Shown here: positions 7,905-16,619 of the stretch, piece after piece
Position numbering within the stretch: position 1 is the stretch's first letter
Layout: the number at the start of each line of letters is the position of its first letter
NCBI RefSeq assembly: GCF_028464145.1
Contig: NZ_JAQPCG010000007.1
Location: forward strand, 1 to 64,000
Direction of reading: 5' to 3'
Origin: Maribacter sp. PR1
Lineage (GTDB): Bacteria; Bacteroidota; Bacteroidia; Flavobacteriales; Flavobacteriaceae
Length of the DNA: 64,000 bases
The notes under the pieces: model-generated
Told to the model about the DNA's origin: nothing
Databases searched by the model: none
What the model saw: the letters and a program-made list of their open reading frames with translations, nothing else
Translations under genes and position numbers: made by a program

Positions 7905-8271
7905 TTGTACTTAGCCCTGCACCGTATTGACACCTAAATCCCATCCTGACCGCTGCATATCCTTTTTTTTCAAGGGTTAAAATGGCCCAAGAACATGATA
8001 CCCAAATGTAATTCAATATTAAGTAATTGAGATTATACGATTAGGAACATTGGAAATCCTAAGAGATTTCCGATCCTTTATTCTTTTTCCCTTTCCACAA
8101 AAGAGCGCCTGACAGGGCGCCGCCTTCCATGACCAAAACACAATGGCTTCTTGTAGGGAAACAACCAATTTAACGGAATGGAGTAATCTTTTTGGTAGCG
8201 ATCCAGAGGATGTTGATATCAAATTGGGAACAAACACACTTTTTTTTCATACTCCTATACTGTGACATTCC

Positions 8272-8421
8272 TGGATGAGCCGGATGGTTGAGGCCACCAA
8301 AAAGCGAAAATTTGAGCCATTCAATATTTGGTGGTAATGATTTGAAATTCAGATTTTTGTGTTGTGATAGAAGGTGCTCAATTTATCCGGGGAGAGTAAT
8401 ATAGTAGGTCCGGCGTTTCCA
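8272..8421. repeat. 150-bp direct repeat, left copy (efflux module)
   Basis: Matches 15955-16105 in direct orientation along its whole length, with roughly three quarters of bases identical by eye. Both contain CCGGAT (here 8280-8285) and an inverted ATCCGG (here 8385-8390) and end in GGCGTTTCCA. It lies just upstream of the araC gene promoter. Confidence 0.75.
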
Positions 8422-8504
8422 CTATGTAAATGTATAAAATAATATGATTCCCCTTTTCACACAGTATTAAAAGATTCGTTCTAAATCAAACTAAAGTAAT
8501 ACCC

Positions 8505-8512
8505 TATATTTG
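8505..8512 (+). promoter_or_regulatory. Bacteroidota promoter -7 element for araC
   Basis: TATATTTG fits the Bacteroidota consensus TAnnTTTG and lies 19 bp before the araC start codon. No clear TTTG -33 box is seen at the expected distance. Confidence 0.5.
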
Positions 8513-8531
8513 GTTACAAAACCCACTTAAA

Positions 8532-9458
8532 ATGAATCCACAATCTTCAATAAAAACCCTTACAATAGATGACTTGGTGGGAATCATTGGAGATATACCA
8601 CAGGAAGAAAATGGATTACATGTTCATTTATCAAAAAATAAGTTTAAAGAAATCCCTATAAGTTATCCTTTTAGAGGAAATTCGTATGCTTTTTTATTGG
8701 TGGTTAAAGGAAGTTTGAAAATCCAATTTAATTTATTGGGATATACTATAAAAAATGCTGAGATAATAGTCGTAAATCCACAAACGGTCACTCATGTTCA
8801 AGAAATGAGTAAAAACCTTGAAATCGTCATCATTAATTTTAATGTTGATTTTGTGTTGAGAGGCGCTATTGGTAAAAATGACATTGATACTTTAGATATT
8901 TTTACAGCCAATAGTATTCCTAAATTAAAATTGTCCAAGGAGGATTTACAAACGTTTATTTCTGTTTCAAAATTTTTGGAAAGAAAAAATAATCGACTTG
9001 GAAAAAACAACCCATATAATAGTGAAATAATAACGCACTGTTTTAACTTATTAGTGTATCAATATGCTTCATTGTTAAAGATCAAGTTTCCTAATTTAGA
9101 GGCAGATTTAACCAGGCAAGAAAAGCTGGCCCTTCGTTTTTTGAAACTGTTAAACGAAAATTTTAAGCAAGAACGAACGGTTCAATTTTACGCGGATATT
9201 TTATGTTTAACACCTGGATATTTATCTAAGGTTTTAAAAACTGTTTCAAAAAAAACAGCAGGACAGTTAATTGATGAGGCAGTAATAATGGAGTCCAAAC
9301 TACTCTTAAAAAATCAAACCCTGTCCATTTCAGAAGTTGCGGACGAACTTCAATTCAGCGACCAATCCTTCTTTGGTAAATATTTCAAAAAGCATACTGG
9401 TCATTCGCCTTCAAAGTTCAGGAAAATTAAGTTTAAAAAGTTAGGTTTAGACCAATAA
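8532..9458 (+). CDS. AraC family transcriptional regulator
   Basis: Encodes 308 residues. The N-terminal half is a cupin-like sensing domain (FLLVVKGSLKIQFN about 57-70, VNPQTVTHVQE about 81-91). The C-terminal about 100 residues carry the two helix-turn-helix motifs of the AraC family: FYADILCLTPGYLSKVLKTV for the first, and ISEVADELQFSDQSFFGKYF followed by KHTGHSPSKFRK for the second. It probably controls the downstream adaptor-pump-TolC genes, which start 153 bp after it on the same strand; the ligand is unknown. The gene is AT-rich like the pump genes and unlike the mobilization genes to its left. Confidence 0.9.
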   Translation: MNPQSSIKTLTIDDLVGIIGDIPQEENGLHVHLSKNKFKEIPISYPFRGNSYAFLLVVKGSLKIQFNLLGYTIKNAEIIVVNPQTVTHVQEMSKNLEIVIINFNVDFVLRGAIGKNDIDTLDIFTANSIPKLKLSKEDLQTFISVSKFLERKNNRLGKNNPYNSEIITHCFNLLVYQYASLLKIKFPNLEADLTRQEKLALRFLKLLNENFKQERTVQFYADILCLTPGYLSKVLKTVSKKTAGQLIDEAVIMESKLLLKNQTLSISEVADELQFSDQSFFGKYFKKHTGHSPSKFRKIKFKKLGLDQ

Positions 9459-9611
9459 ACATACTTTATAGCCCATATCTTTTAGCTTTTTTCTTGTTTT
9501 TTTACTATAAAATAACCGATTTTGACCAATACTTTCCTTTTGTAGACCTGTTGTAATTATAGCAATAGTAGGAATTTTGTCCCCTATTATTATAAAATTA
9601 TAGCAGTAAAT

Positions 9612-10625
9612 ATGAAGCAAATTATCACCTTAACAACTTTGGCTTTATTAGTAATAGGTTGTTCAGAAAAAAAGGAAACTGTAAAAGAAGTTGCGATTCC
9701 AAAGGTCACTGTTAAAAAAATTAAGGCAACAGAAGAAAAGGAATCCCTAACCTATAGTGGAACCATTGAAGCGGACAATACCGTGTCTTTGGGCTTCTCC
9801 GTTCCGGGCAGGATTTCAAAAGTTAATGTTCAAGAAGGGCAAAAAGTAAAAAGAGGGCAGTTACTGGCATCTATAGACCAAACTACCTATAAAAATGCAT
9901 TCGATATAGCAAATGCCGGCTTGGAACAAGCAAATGACAACTTCAAAAGATTAAGTGGTTTATATGAAAAAGGTAGTTTGCCCGAACGCGATTTTATTGC
10001 GGTTAAAGTAGCTGTAGCTCAAGCTAACGCAAACAAAAATTTAGCCGCAAAAAATTTAACAGACACTAAGCTTTACGCCCCTTTCTCTGGGATTATTACA
10101 GCTAAAATGACAGAAATGGGAGCCACGGCAGCCCCTGGCGTTCCTGCTTTTACGGTAATGAAAACAGATAAAGTATATGCTAAGGCCTCTATTGCTGAAT
10201 CTGAAATATCCAAACTTAAAATGGGTACAGATGCTGAGGTTGAAATCGCTTCATTAAATGAAACTTTCAATGGTAAAGTAGCTATTATAAATCCAAGTGC
10301 AGATGCTATAACCAGAACTTTTAATGTAAAAGTTCGTCTTGACAATAAAGACGATAAACTATTACCGGGAATGATTAGTAAACTAAAAATCAATACCGGT
10401 AACACCGTAAATGTTATTACAGTTCCTTCAGAAAGTGTGGTAAGAGATGCCAACGATATCCTGTATGTATTTGTCGTCAAAGAAAATAAAGCCATTAAAA
10501 AAAGAGTATCCCTAGGGAGTTTTAAAGGAAATGAAGTCATCGTAACCAATGGCTTGTCAATTGGTGATGCCGTTGTAATTGCAGGAAACAAAAATTTAAA
10601 AGACGGGCAAACAGTGTCTCTATAA
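9612..10625 (+). CDS. RND efflux periplasmic adaptor lipoprotein (MFP)
   Basis: Encodes 337 residues. It starts with a lipoprotein signal (LALLVIGC, Cys17), so it is anchored in the inner membrane facing the periplasm. Family parts in order: the first half of the lipoyl domain (GFSVPGRISKVNVQEGQKVK, about 57-76), an alpha-helical hairpin (about 95-145), the second lipoyl half (LYAPFSGIITAK), a beta barrel (VYAKASIAESEISKLKMG) and the membrane-proximal domain with LLPGMISKLKI. The adaptor joins the RND pump to a TolC-like channel. The pump gene begins 14 bp downstream and the outer-membrane factor follows it, so this is a complete tripartite system. Confidence 0.92.
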   Translation: MKQIITLTTLALLVIGCSEKKETVKEVAIPKVTVKKIKATEEKESLTYSGTIEADNTVSLGFSVPGRISKVNVQEGQKVKRGQLLASIDQTTYKNAFDIANAGLEQANDNFKRLSGLYEKGSLPERDFIAVKVAVAQANANKNLAAKNLTDTKLYAPFSGIITAKMTEMGATAAPGVPAFTVMKTDKVYAKASIAESEISKLKMGTDAEVEIASLNETFNGKVAIINPSADAITRTFNVKVRLDNKDDKLLPGMISKLKINTGNTVNVITVPSESVVRDANDILYVFVVKENKAIKKRVSLGSFKGNEVIVTNGLSIGDAVVIAGNKNLKDGQTVSL

Positions 10626-10639
10626 AAGAACTGAATAAG

Positions 10640-13600
10640 ATGATGAAAAAAGTAAAAATAAACTTTATAGAGGCTGCAATGAAATACCGTCAGGTAACCA
10701 TTGTACTTACCCTATTGTTAATGATTTTGGGGATATATTCTTTGGCTACTATGGCTCGAAGTGAAGACCCGTTAATTACCGTTCGTAAAGGTTTGGTAAT
10801 AGCCGCATATCCTGGTGCAGATGAGTTACAGGTAGAACAACAATTAACCAATCAGATAGAGCAGTTTTTATTTGGTTTTGAGGAGGTTAGAAAGGAAAAA
10901 ACAATCTCGGAAACCAAAGAAGGACAAGTTGTTATTACGGTAGAATTAAATGAAAATGTAAAAGATACTGATGGTTTTTGGGCGACTTTACAACATGGTT
11001 TAAATACTACATTTAGGCAAAATTACACCTTGCCACAAGGTATGATAGGTCCTATTGTTAATAGTGACTTTGGTGATGTGGTTGCACAAATGATAACCGT
11101 TTCCGCACCTGGACGTAGTTATGCGGAAATTGAAACCTATTTGGATGAATTAGAAGATGGTTTAAAAACAATTAACGAAACCTCAAAAATAAAGCGCTAC
11201 GGGGGTCAAAAACAACAAATTTATGTAACGGTTCAAGATGAAAAAATGAAACAGTACGGTTTCGATTTTTCAACGATTGCCCAAGTTATCCAAGGGCAAA
11301 ATAATACCGGTTATTCAGGAGGAATTACGTTAGAAAATGCTGAAGTATCTGTTTTTGCAAAAAATCAATATAAGAATGAAGCTGATTTAGGCAATCAAAT
11401 TGTATACAGCAGTCCAGATGGTAAAGTAGTTCGCTTAAAAGATGTGGCATCTATTGAACGTCGTTACGAGGAAGTGTCAAGCTATATAAAAGTAGGTGAT
11501 CAAAAAGTAATGATGCTGACGGTAGAGATGCAACCAGGTAATAACATCGTTCAATTTGGAGAGAAAATATCAGAAAAAATCGATGAAGTAAAAAAGCAAT
11601 TACCCCAAGATGTCCAGGTGGCTACCATTGTAGATCAGCCTACCGTGGTAAAAGGGAGTATTAGCCACTTCATGCTGGAATTTGTTATAGCAATCGTGGC
11701 CGTAATTATTGTAGTCATTCTATTGTTGCCATTTAGGGTAGCGATAGTTTCTGCGGTGGCATGCCCTATAGCTATTGTTATAACATTTGGAGCTTTAAAT
11801 GTTATTGGTACAGAAATTCATCAGGTAACATTGGCGGCTTTAATCATAGTATTGGGTATGGTGGTAGATAATGCCATTGTAGTTGTAGATAATTATATAG
11901 AAAAATTGGATGAAGGAGAAGACCGATGGACAGCTGCCTGGCAAAGTGCCACACAATTAATGGTGCCAATTTTTACCGCAACAATGGCCATTATTTTTGC
12001 TTTTTTACCCTTGGCTTTTTTCTTAAATGGCTTAGCTAAAGAGTTTATACAAGCCTTACCCATAGCTGTAGCAGTTGCGCTATTTGCATCATTGTTAGTC
12101 GCCTTATTGCTAACGCCCTATATGTGTTATGTCTTTATTAAAAAAGGATTAAAACATAAGGTAAGTGATGGAAATAAAAAAAGCATGTTAGACAGGTTAC
12201 AACATGTATTTAACAATGCTTTAGATTATAGTTTTAAATGGCCAAAGGCCACCTTATTTATTGGTTTTTTATCGGTGGTATTGGCAATTATAGTAGCCAT
12301 GGGCTTGGACCAGGAATTGTTCCCCAATACCGAAAGAAACCAGTTTAATATAGAAGTTTGGTTACCTAATGGAGGAAATTTAAATCAAACTGAAGATGTA
12401 GTAAAACGTCTTGAGAATGAAATAGAAAAAGACGAAAGGGTTTTAGGTGTGGCAAGTTTTGTGGGTACCAGTTCCCCAAGATTTCATTCTACGTATGCGC
12501 CAGAATTTCCCCGAAAAAACTTTGCCCAAATATTTATAACCACAAGCGGTAAAGAAGCTACACAAGAATTGGTAGATGCGTACATTAAAAAATTCGAGGG
12601 CTTTGTTCCGGATGGTTATATACGTATAAGACAACTGTCCATGAAAGACACCCCTGCACCTATTGAAGTAAGAATTGTGGGTGCGGATTTAAACAAGCAA
12701 AAACAAGTAGCGGAGCAAGTAACAACAATTTTAGAAAAGACGCCCGGCACAAATTGGGTAAGAACATCCTATCAAGATGATTATTATGGCGTAAAAGTAA
12801 ATCTAAACGACGATAAGGCAAATCGTTTAGGAGTAACAAATGCTATGGTTTCTCAAACTTTGGGAGCGGGCTTAAAAGGGTATCCTGTATCTACATTATA
12901 TGAAGGAGATAAAGCTATAGATATTCTCTTGCGTTTGGACGCAGAAAATCGGGAGAATTTTAACGATTTGGCAGCTTTAAACATACCTACGGTATTTGGG
13001 ACAAAAGTGACTTTAAAAGAGGTGGCAGACATTACTCCTGAATGGCATACAGGAGCCATAACACATAGAAATGGCTTAAGGACATTAACAGTTCGCACAG
13101 AAGCTCAATTGGGTATAAAGGCAGCTACCATACAAAATGAAATCATGCCTCAAATTGATGCATTGGCATTGCCAGATGGAATTTCAATTAACTATGGAGG
13201 GGAGTATGAAAGTACCAATGAAACCGCACCCCATATGATGGCTTCTTTGGGCATAAGTTTAATACTCATCTTTTTAGTGCTCTTATTTCAATTTAAAGAT
13301 TTTACCAAAGTATTGATTGTGCTGGCAACATTTCCATTGAGTTTATTAGGAGCGTTCTTAGGGCTATTATTTACAGGTAACCCCATTGGTTTTACAGCAT
13401 TTATGGGAATTATCAGTCTCATAGGGATTGTAGTGAGAAACGGAATTATTTTGGTGGATTATGCAGATGAGTTGGTGTTGGTACATGGTTATACCGTAAA
13501 AGCAGCAGCTAAAGCATCAGGTAAAAGACGAATGCGTCCCATCTTTTTAACATCTGCAGCAGCAGCAATAGGCGTTGTACCTATGATTATAGGCAAATCA

Positions 13601-13840
13601 CCATTATGGGCACCTTTGGGAAGTGTGCTAGCCGTTGGTTTAATAGTTTCCATGGTGTTGACCTTATTTATAGTGCCCATCCTTTATTACAAATTTGTCA
13701 ACCCACAACCAGATGAAGCACACCCTCATCCTAATGCAGAAGTATTTGAACCCATTTTGTATAAGCCTAAAAAGAAAAATAGAACACTTCGCAAATTGGA
13801 AGTGATGAAGCATAAACTAAAAAAACGAATCAAGAAATAA
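10640..13840 (+). CDS. RND efflux pump permease (AcrB-like, HAE1 type)
   Basis: Encodes 1066 residues, the normal RND length, with the family plan: TM1 (about 18-38), a large periplasmic loop, TM2-6 (about 340-490), a second loop, and TM8-12 (about 870-1030). The TM4 motif reads GMVVDNAIVVVDN with Asp410-Asn411, where AcrB has two Asp; the single Asp-Asn form is seen in many Bacteroidota pumps. It is proton driven and exports small hydrophobic compounds, which cannot be specified. The C-terminus is long and very basic. It sits between its adaptor (14 bp upstream) and the TolC-like gene. The ATG ATG start leaves two adjacent Met codons. Confidence 0.93.
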   Translation: MMKKVKINFIEAAMKYRQVTIVLTLLLMILGIYSLATMARSEDPLITVRKGLVIAAYPGADELQVEQQLTNQIEQFLFGFEEVRKEKTISETKEGQVVITVELNENVKDTDGFWATLQHGLNTTFRQNYTLPQGMIGPIVNSDFGDVVAQMITVSAPGRSYAEIETYLDELEDGLKTINETSKIKRYGGQKQQIYVTVQDEKMKQYGFDFSTIAQVIQGQNNTGYSGGITLENAEVSVFAKNQYKNEADLGNQIVYSSPDGKVVRLKDVASIERRYEEVSSYIKVGDQKVMMLTVEMQPGNNIVQFGEKISEKIDEVKKQLPQDVQVATIVDQPTVVKGSISHFMLEFVIAIVAVIIVVILLLPFRVAIVSAVACPIAIVITFGALNVIGTEIHQVTLAALIIVLGMVVDNAIVVVDNYIEKLDEGEDRWTAAWQSATQLMVPIFTATMAIIFAFLPLAFFLNGLAKEFIQALPIAVAVALFASLLVALLLTPYMCYVFIKKGLKHKVSDGNKKSMLDRLQHVFNNALDYSFKWPKATLFIGFLSVVLAIIVAMGLDQELFPNTERNQFNIEVWLPNGGNLNQTEDVVKRLENEIEKDERVLGVASFVGTSSPRFHSTYAPEFPRKNFAQIFITTSGKEATQELVDAYIKKFEGFVPDGYIRIRQLSMKDTPAPIEVRIVGADLNKQKQVAEQVTTILEKTPGTNWVRTSYQDDYYGVKVNLNDDKANRLGVTNAMVSQTLGAGLKGYPVSTLYEGDKAIDILLRLDAENRENFNDLAALNIPTVFGTKVTLKEVADITPEWHTGAITHRNGLRTLTVRTEAQLGIKAATIQNEIMPQIDALALPDGISINYGGEYESTNETAPHMMASLGISLILIFLVLLFQFKDFTKVLIVLATFPLSLLGAFLGLLFTGNPIGFTAFMGIISLIGIVVRNGIILVDYADELVLVHGYTVKAAAKASGKRRMRPIFLTSAAAAIGVVPMIIGKSPLWAPLGSVLAVGLIVSMVLTLFIVPILYYKFVNPQPDEAHPHPNAEVFEPILYKPKKKNRTLRKLEVMKHKLKKRIKK

Positions 13841-13960
13841 AAAGAAAGACTATAGAGCTACTGTTTAAAAAGATTAATCGCAATTAATCTAATCAAATAA
13901 TCCCCCTTTTTGAATAGGCAGTAGTTTCTATAGTTCTTTTGGAAAAAAATAAAATGAATT

Positions 13961-15241
13961 ATGAGTACATATAAATATACGCTATCGGTAGTTTTTTTGC
14001 TGGTTTTTGCCTCTTTTCAGCAAGCCATAGCCCAAGATCGGTTATTGAGTATAGAAGAAGCAAAATCAATGGCCTTATCCAATAATAAAAAAATTAAAAA
14101 AGCAGATAAAACTATTGAAGCCAGCAAGGCTAAAAAGGCATCGGTTTATGCATCAAATAAACCCTTTGTGGAGGCAAGTGCTATGGGAGTTCATGTTGGA
14201 GACCCATTAAATACACTACTACCAGAGTTTTTTGCCAATGCATCTTTAGGCGTAACCCAAGTAATTTATGCAGGTGGCAAAATAAACACGGCTAAAAAAA
14301 TGAGTGCTACAGCAGTGGATTTGTATACTTCACAAAAAGAATTAACCGATAGCGAAGTGCTTTTGGAGGTTGAAACAACGTATTGGCAACTAATAAATGT
14401 AAAAAGTAAAGTTGAACTGGCTAATACATATATAGCGCTATTAACAGAACTATTAAAAGATTTAACCAATTCATACAATGCTGGCATTATATATAAGAAC
14501 GATGTTTTGCGTGTTCAAGTGCAACTGAACCAAGCAGAACTGGATTTAACAAAGGCAAACGATGGGCTAAAACTGCTAAAGCTTAAGATGGCACAATTAA
14601 CCGGTATGTCCAACATCGATTTTTTTGTAAAAGATACTATTGGTAATGATGTTGTTTTATTGGAAGAGGTGTCGCCATCAATGGCTATTGTGAATAGACC
14701 CGAAGTAAAAATGCTTAAAAGCGCTATTGAAATTGAAGAATTACAATCTAAAGTTTTAGAAGCAGACAGAAAGCCGACAATTGGACTGAATGTAAGTGGA
14801 GTCTATGCCAACGGTAAACAAGTTAATTTCACGGACGGAAGTGATGATTTGACCTCTTATTACGGCTTGTTGAATGTCAATATACCCATATTTGATTGGG
14901 GAAGCAGAAAGCAAAAAGTGAAGGAGCAAGACTTCAAAATTGAAGCACAAAAATTAGAATTGGAAGAGACAGAAGAATTGGTGGCACTTCAAATTCAAAA
15001 TGCCTATTTAGAGCTTCAACAGTCCATACAAAAAGTTGACATCTCCACAGAATCATTGCAACAAGCCGACGAAAATTTAAGATTAAATCAAGATAGATTC
15101 GATGCAGGAACCGTAACCGGAAAAGATGTTTTAGAAGCCCAGGTACTTTGGCAGAAAGCCCATTCAGACGTTAGCGATGCTAAGGCGAATCATAGAATAA
15201 GTAAAGCCAATTATAAAAAAGTAATTGGAGATTTTAAATAA
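13961..15241 (+). CDS. TolC family outer membrane efflux protein
   Basis: Encodes 426 residues. A signal peptide ends about residue 25 (AIAQD). The mature protein shows the two-fold repeated TolC layout: LSIEEAKSMALSNNKKIKKA, long helices (about 120-200), a second copy beginning LEEVSPSMAIVNRPEVKML, then PIFDWGSRKQKVKEQ and LNQDRFDAGTVTGKDVLEAQ, which is typical for the second half. It forms the outer-membrane and periplasmic tunnel for the RND pump encoded 120 bp upstream. With the adaptor and pump it completes one tripartite system. Confidence 0.92.
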   Translation: MSTYKYTLSVVFLLVFASFQQAIAQDRLLSIEEAKSMALSNNKKIKKADKTIEASKAKKASVYASNKPFVEASAMGVHVGDPLNTLLPEFFANASLGVTQVIYAGGKINTAKKMSATAVDLYTSQKELTDSEVLLEVETTYWQLINVKSKVELANTYIALLTELLKDLTNSYNAGIIYKNDVLRVQVQLNQAELDLTKANDGLKLLKLKMAQLTGMSNIDFFVKDTIGNDVVLLEEVSPSMAIVNRPEVKMLKSAIEIEELQSKVLEADRKPTIGLNVSGVYANGKQVNFTDGSDDLTSYYGLLNVNIPIFDWGSRKQKVKEQDFKIEAQKLELEETEELVALQIQNAYLELQQSIQKVDISTESLQQADENLRLNQDRFDAGTVTGKDVLEAQVLWQKAHSDVSDAKANHRISKANYKKVIGDFK

Positions 15242-15303
15242 ATACAGAGTAACCTTAAAAGCACATACAATGGTAAAAAATATCCGTTTTTTAAATTTTC
15301 ATT

Positions 15304-15915
15304 ATGCGAAACAATAGTAAAAATATCATTTTAGAACGGTCTGCCAATATGTTTTTCAATTATGGAATTCAAAATATCTCAATGGATGATATTGCAAAAA
15401 AATGTGGAGTATCTAAAAAAACAATTTATAAATATTTTGAAAATAAAGATGATTTAGTACATCAAGTTATAGGAGTGCAGCTAAAAGAACTAAAAGAAGA
15501 AATTTTTAAAAATAAACAAGTAAGCGAGAACGCATTAAAAGAATTAATACTTTTTTTTGACTATATAAAAGAGCTTTCCTTTAAGATATCTGCTTCCTTT
15601 GGTAAGGAATTAAAAAAATACTACCCAACAATTTTCTTAGAAGTTATAAAACACAAAAACACTATAATAACCCATTTTCTTATAGAAAATATCAGCAAGG
15701 GCAAAGAAGAAGGATTTTATAAAATGGATATAAACACAGAAGAATTTTGTGAATCTTTTAATGATATTTCTAAAATTATTTTTCTGGATGGATTCGTCAA
15801 TCCAGAAATAAACCAAAATGTACTTAAGTTTTTAAACTCATTGTTTTTGCATAGGTTGGTGTCGGTAAAAGGGTTAAAAACGTTAAATGAGCTTACTAAA
15901 AACAAAACTATTTGA
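15304..15915 (+). CDS. TetR/AcrR family transcriptional regulator
   Basis: Encodes 203 residues. The N-terminal DNA-binding domain is typical: ILERSANMFFNYGIQNISMDDIAKKCGVSKKTIYKYFENKDDLV covers about residues 9-52 with the helix-turn-helix in its second half. The C-terminal part is a ligand-binding helical domain without recognisable specificity. TetR repressors next to RND pumps usually repress the pump until a substrate binds. Here it is the last gene of the cluster, and the right-hand 150-bp repeat starts 40 bp after its stop, so it belongs to the same module. Confidence 0.9.
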   Translation: MRNNSKNIILERSANMFFNYGIQNISMDDIAKKCGVSKKTIYKYFENKDDLVHQVIGVQLKELKEEIFKNKQVSENALKELILFFDYIKELSFKISASFGKELKKYYPTIFLEVIKHKNTIITHFLIENISKGKEEGFYKMDINTEEFCESFNDISKIIFLDGFVNPEINQNVLKFLNSLFLHRLVSVKGLKTLNELTKNKTI

Positions 15916-15954
15916 GTTAAAAAATATGTAAATCTTTAAAGAATGTTCACCAGT

Positions 15955-16105
15955 TGGATGAACCGGATGGTTGTGACCTCCGAAAACGGAATATTCGAGC
16001 CATGCAATATTTGGTTTTAGTGATTTGAAAGTCAGATTTTTGTATTATGATGGAAGGTGCTTAATTTAATCCGGCGAGAGTGCTATACTAGGTGCGGCGT
16101 TTCCA
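15955..16105. repeat. 150-bp direct repeat, right copy (efflux module)
   Basis: Direct-orientation partner of 8272-8421. It keeps CCGGAT (15963-15968) and ATCCGG (16069-16074), the shared core GCAATATTTGG-like segment and the GGCGTTTCCA end. It follows the tetR stop by 40 bp. Confidence 0.75.
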
Positions 16106-16191
16106 TATCTAGCCGAGACCTCGCTGTCCCTTCTATTCTAGCTCTTATTAATTATAGTGAAACTACTATATGTATAAATAATAGATAATAC

Positions 16192-16230
16192 GCTCGTAAA
16201 CATACGAGCCGAGACCGTTAGCGGTAACGC
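16192..16230. repeat. Cassette-boundary hairpin and GTTAGCGGTAAC core
   Basis: GCTCGTA (16192-16198) and TACGAGC (16203-16209) form a perfect 7-bp hairpin. It is followed by CGAGACCGTTAGCGGTAAC, matching GCCGAGACCGTT at about 215 and the GTTGGCGGTAA junction at 495. A gene remnant begins about 25 bp further on. Confidence 0.45.
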
Positions 16231-16256
16231 CAAAAAAATAAAACGTCACACCTACA

Positions 16257-16455
16257 ATGAAAGATAATGACATTATGAGAATTTCAAGACTGGCTGCAAT
16301 TTTAACCCAACTGCAAACACAGAATGTTTCGGTTGGACAGAATCCTGAAAATTCATCAAACAAAATTAAAGTTTAATCCTCATACGCTCATATTACAGGA
16401 GTATTTGGCTGAAAAAGAAAAAAAATTCAAGACTCCTGACATACCGTTGTCATGA
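16257..16455 (+). pseudogene. Remnant of a WYL-domain HTH regulator
   Basis: From the ATG at 16257 the reading begins MKDNDIMRISRLAAILTQLQ, the usual N-terminus of YafY/DeoR-type regulators with a WYL domain. The winged-helix continuation is absent. In a shifted frame downstream, about 16324-16455, MFRLDRILKIHQTKLKF followed by a helical C-terminus resembles the end of a WYL domain, where a YRxFRLDRI strand is common. Most of the middle has therefore been deleted and the two ends fused out of frame. The frame from the ATG ends at 16376 after 39 residues. Confidence 0.45.
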
Positions 16456-16462
16456 TCTGAAA

Positions 16463-16609
16463 TTACTTTTGGTTGTTGTCCCTGACCTCGAAGGTCACAT
16501 AATTTCCCTTCTGGTCATTGGCCTTTTTGTTTCCCAACAGTCCCGAAAGATTGTTCCTGAGCTGTTGGATATCCTCCAAGATCCTTAACCTTTTCTTCTT
16601 TGATTTCAT
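16463..16609 (-). CDS. Small basic/helical protein downstream of the HEPN gene
   Basis: Encodes 48 residues: MKSKKKRLRILEDIQQL, then a helical stretch, then NYVTFEVRDNNQK. The frame is open further upstream, but the ATG at 16609 falls 10 bp after the HEPN gene stop and is the better start. Its spacing, strand and codon use match the HEPN gene, so the two may form a transcript. I recognise no family. It might be a small partner of the HEPN protein, but nothing in the sequence proves this. Confidence 0.45.
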   Translation of the reverse strand: MKSKKKRLRILEDIQQLRNNLSGLLGNKKANDQKGNYVTFEVRDNNQK

Positions 16610-16619
16610 GTGAATGGAT

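Noticed and set aside
8019-8237. 72-codon minus-strand frame left of the efflux repeat
   Set aside because: No domain or motif recognised and no promoter; probably chance.
16166-16363. 65-codon hydrophobic minus-strand frame
   Set aside because: Antisense to the WYL remnant and crosses the cassette-boundary hairpin.
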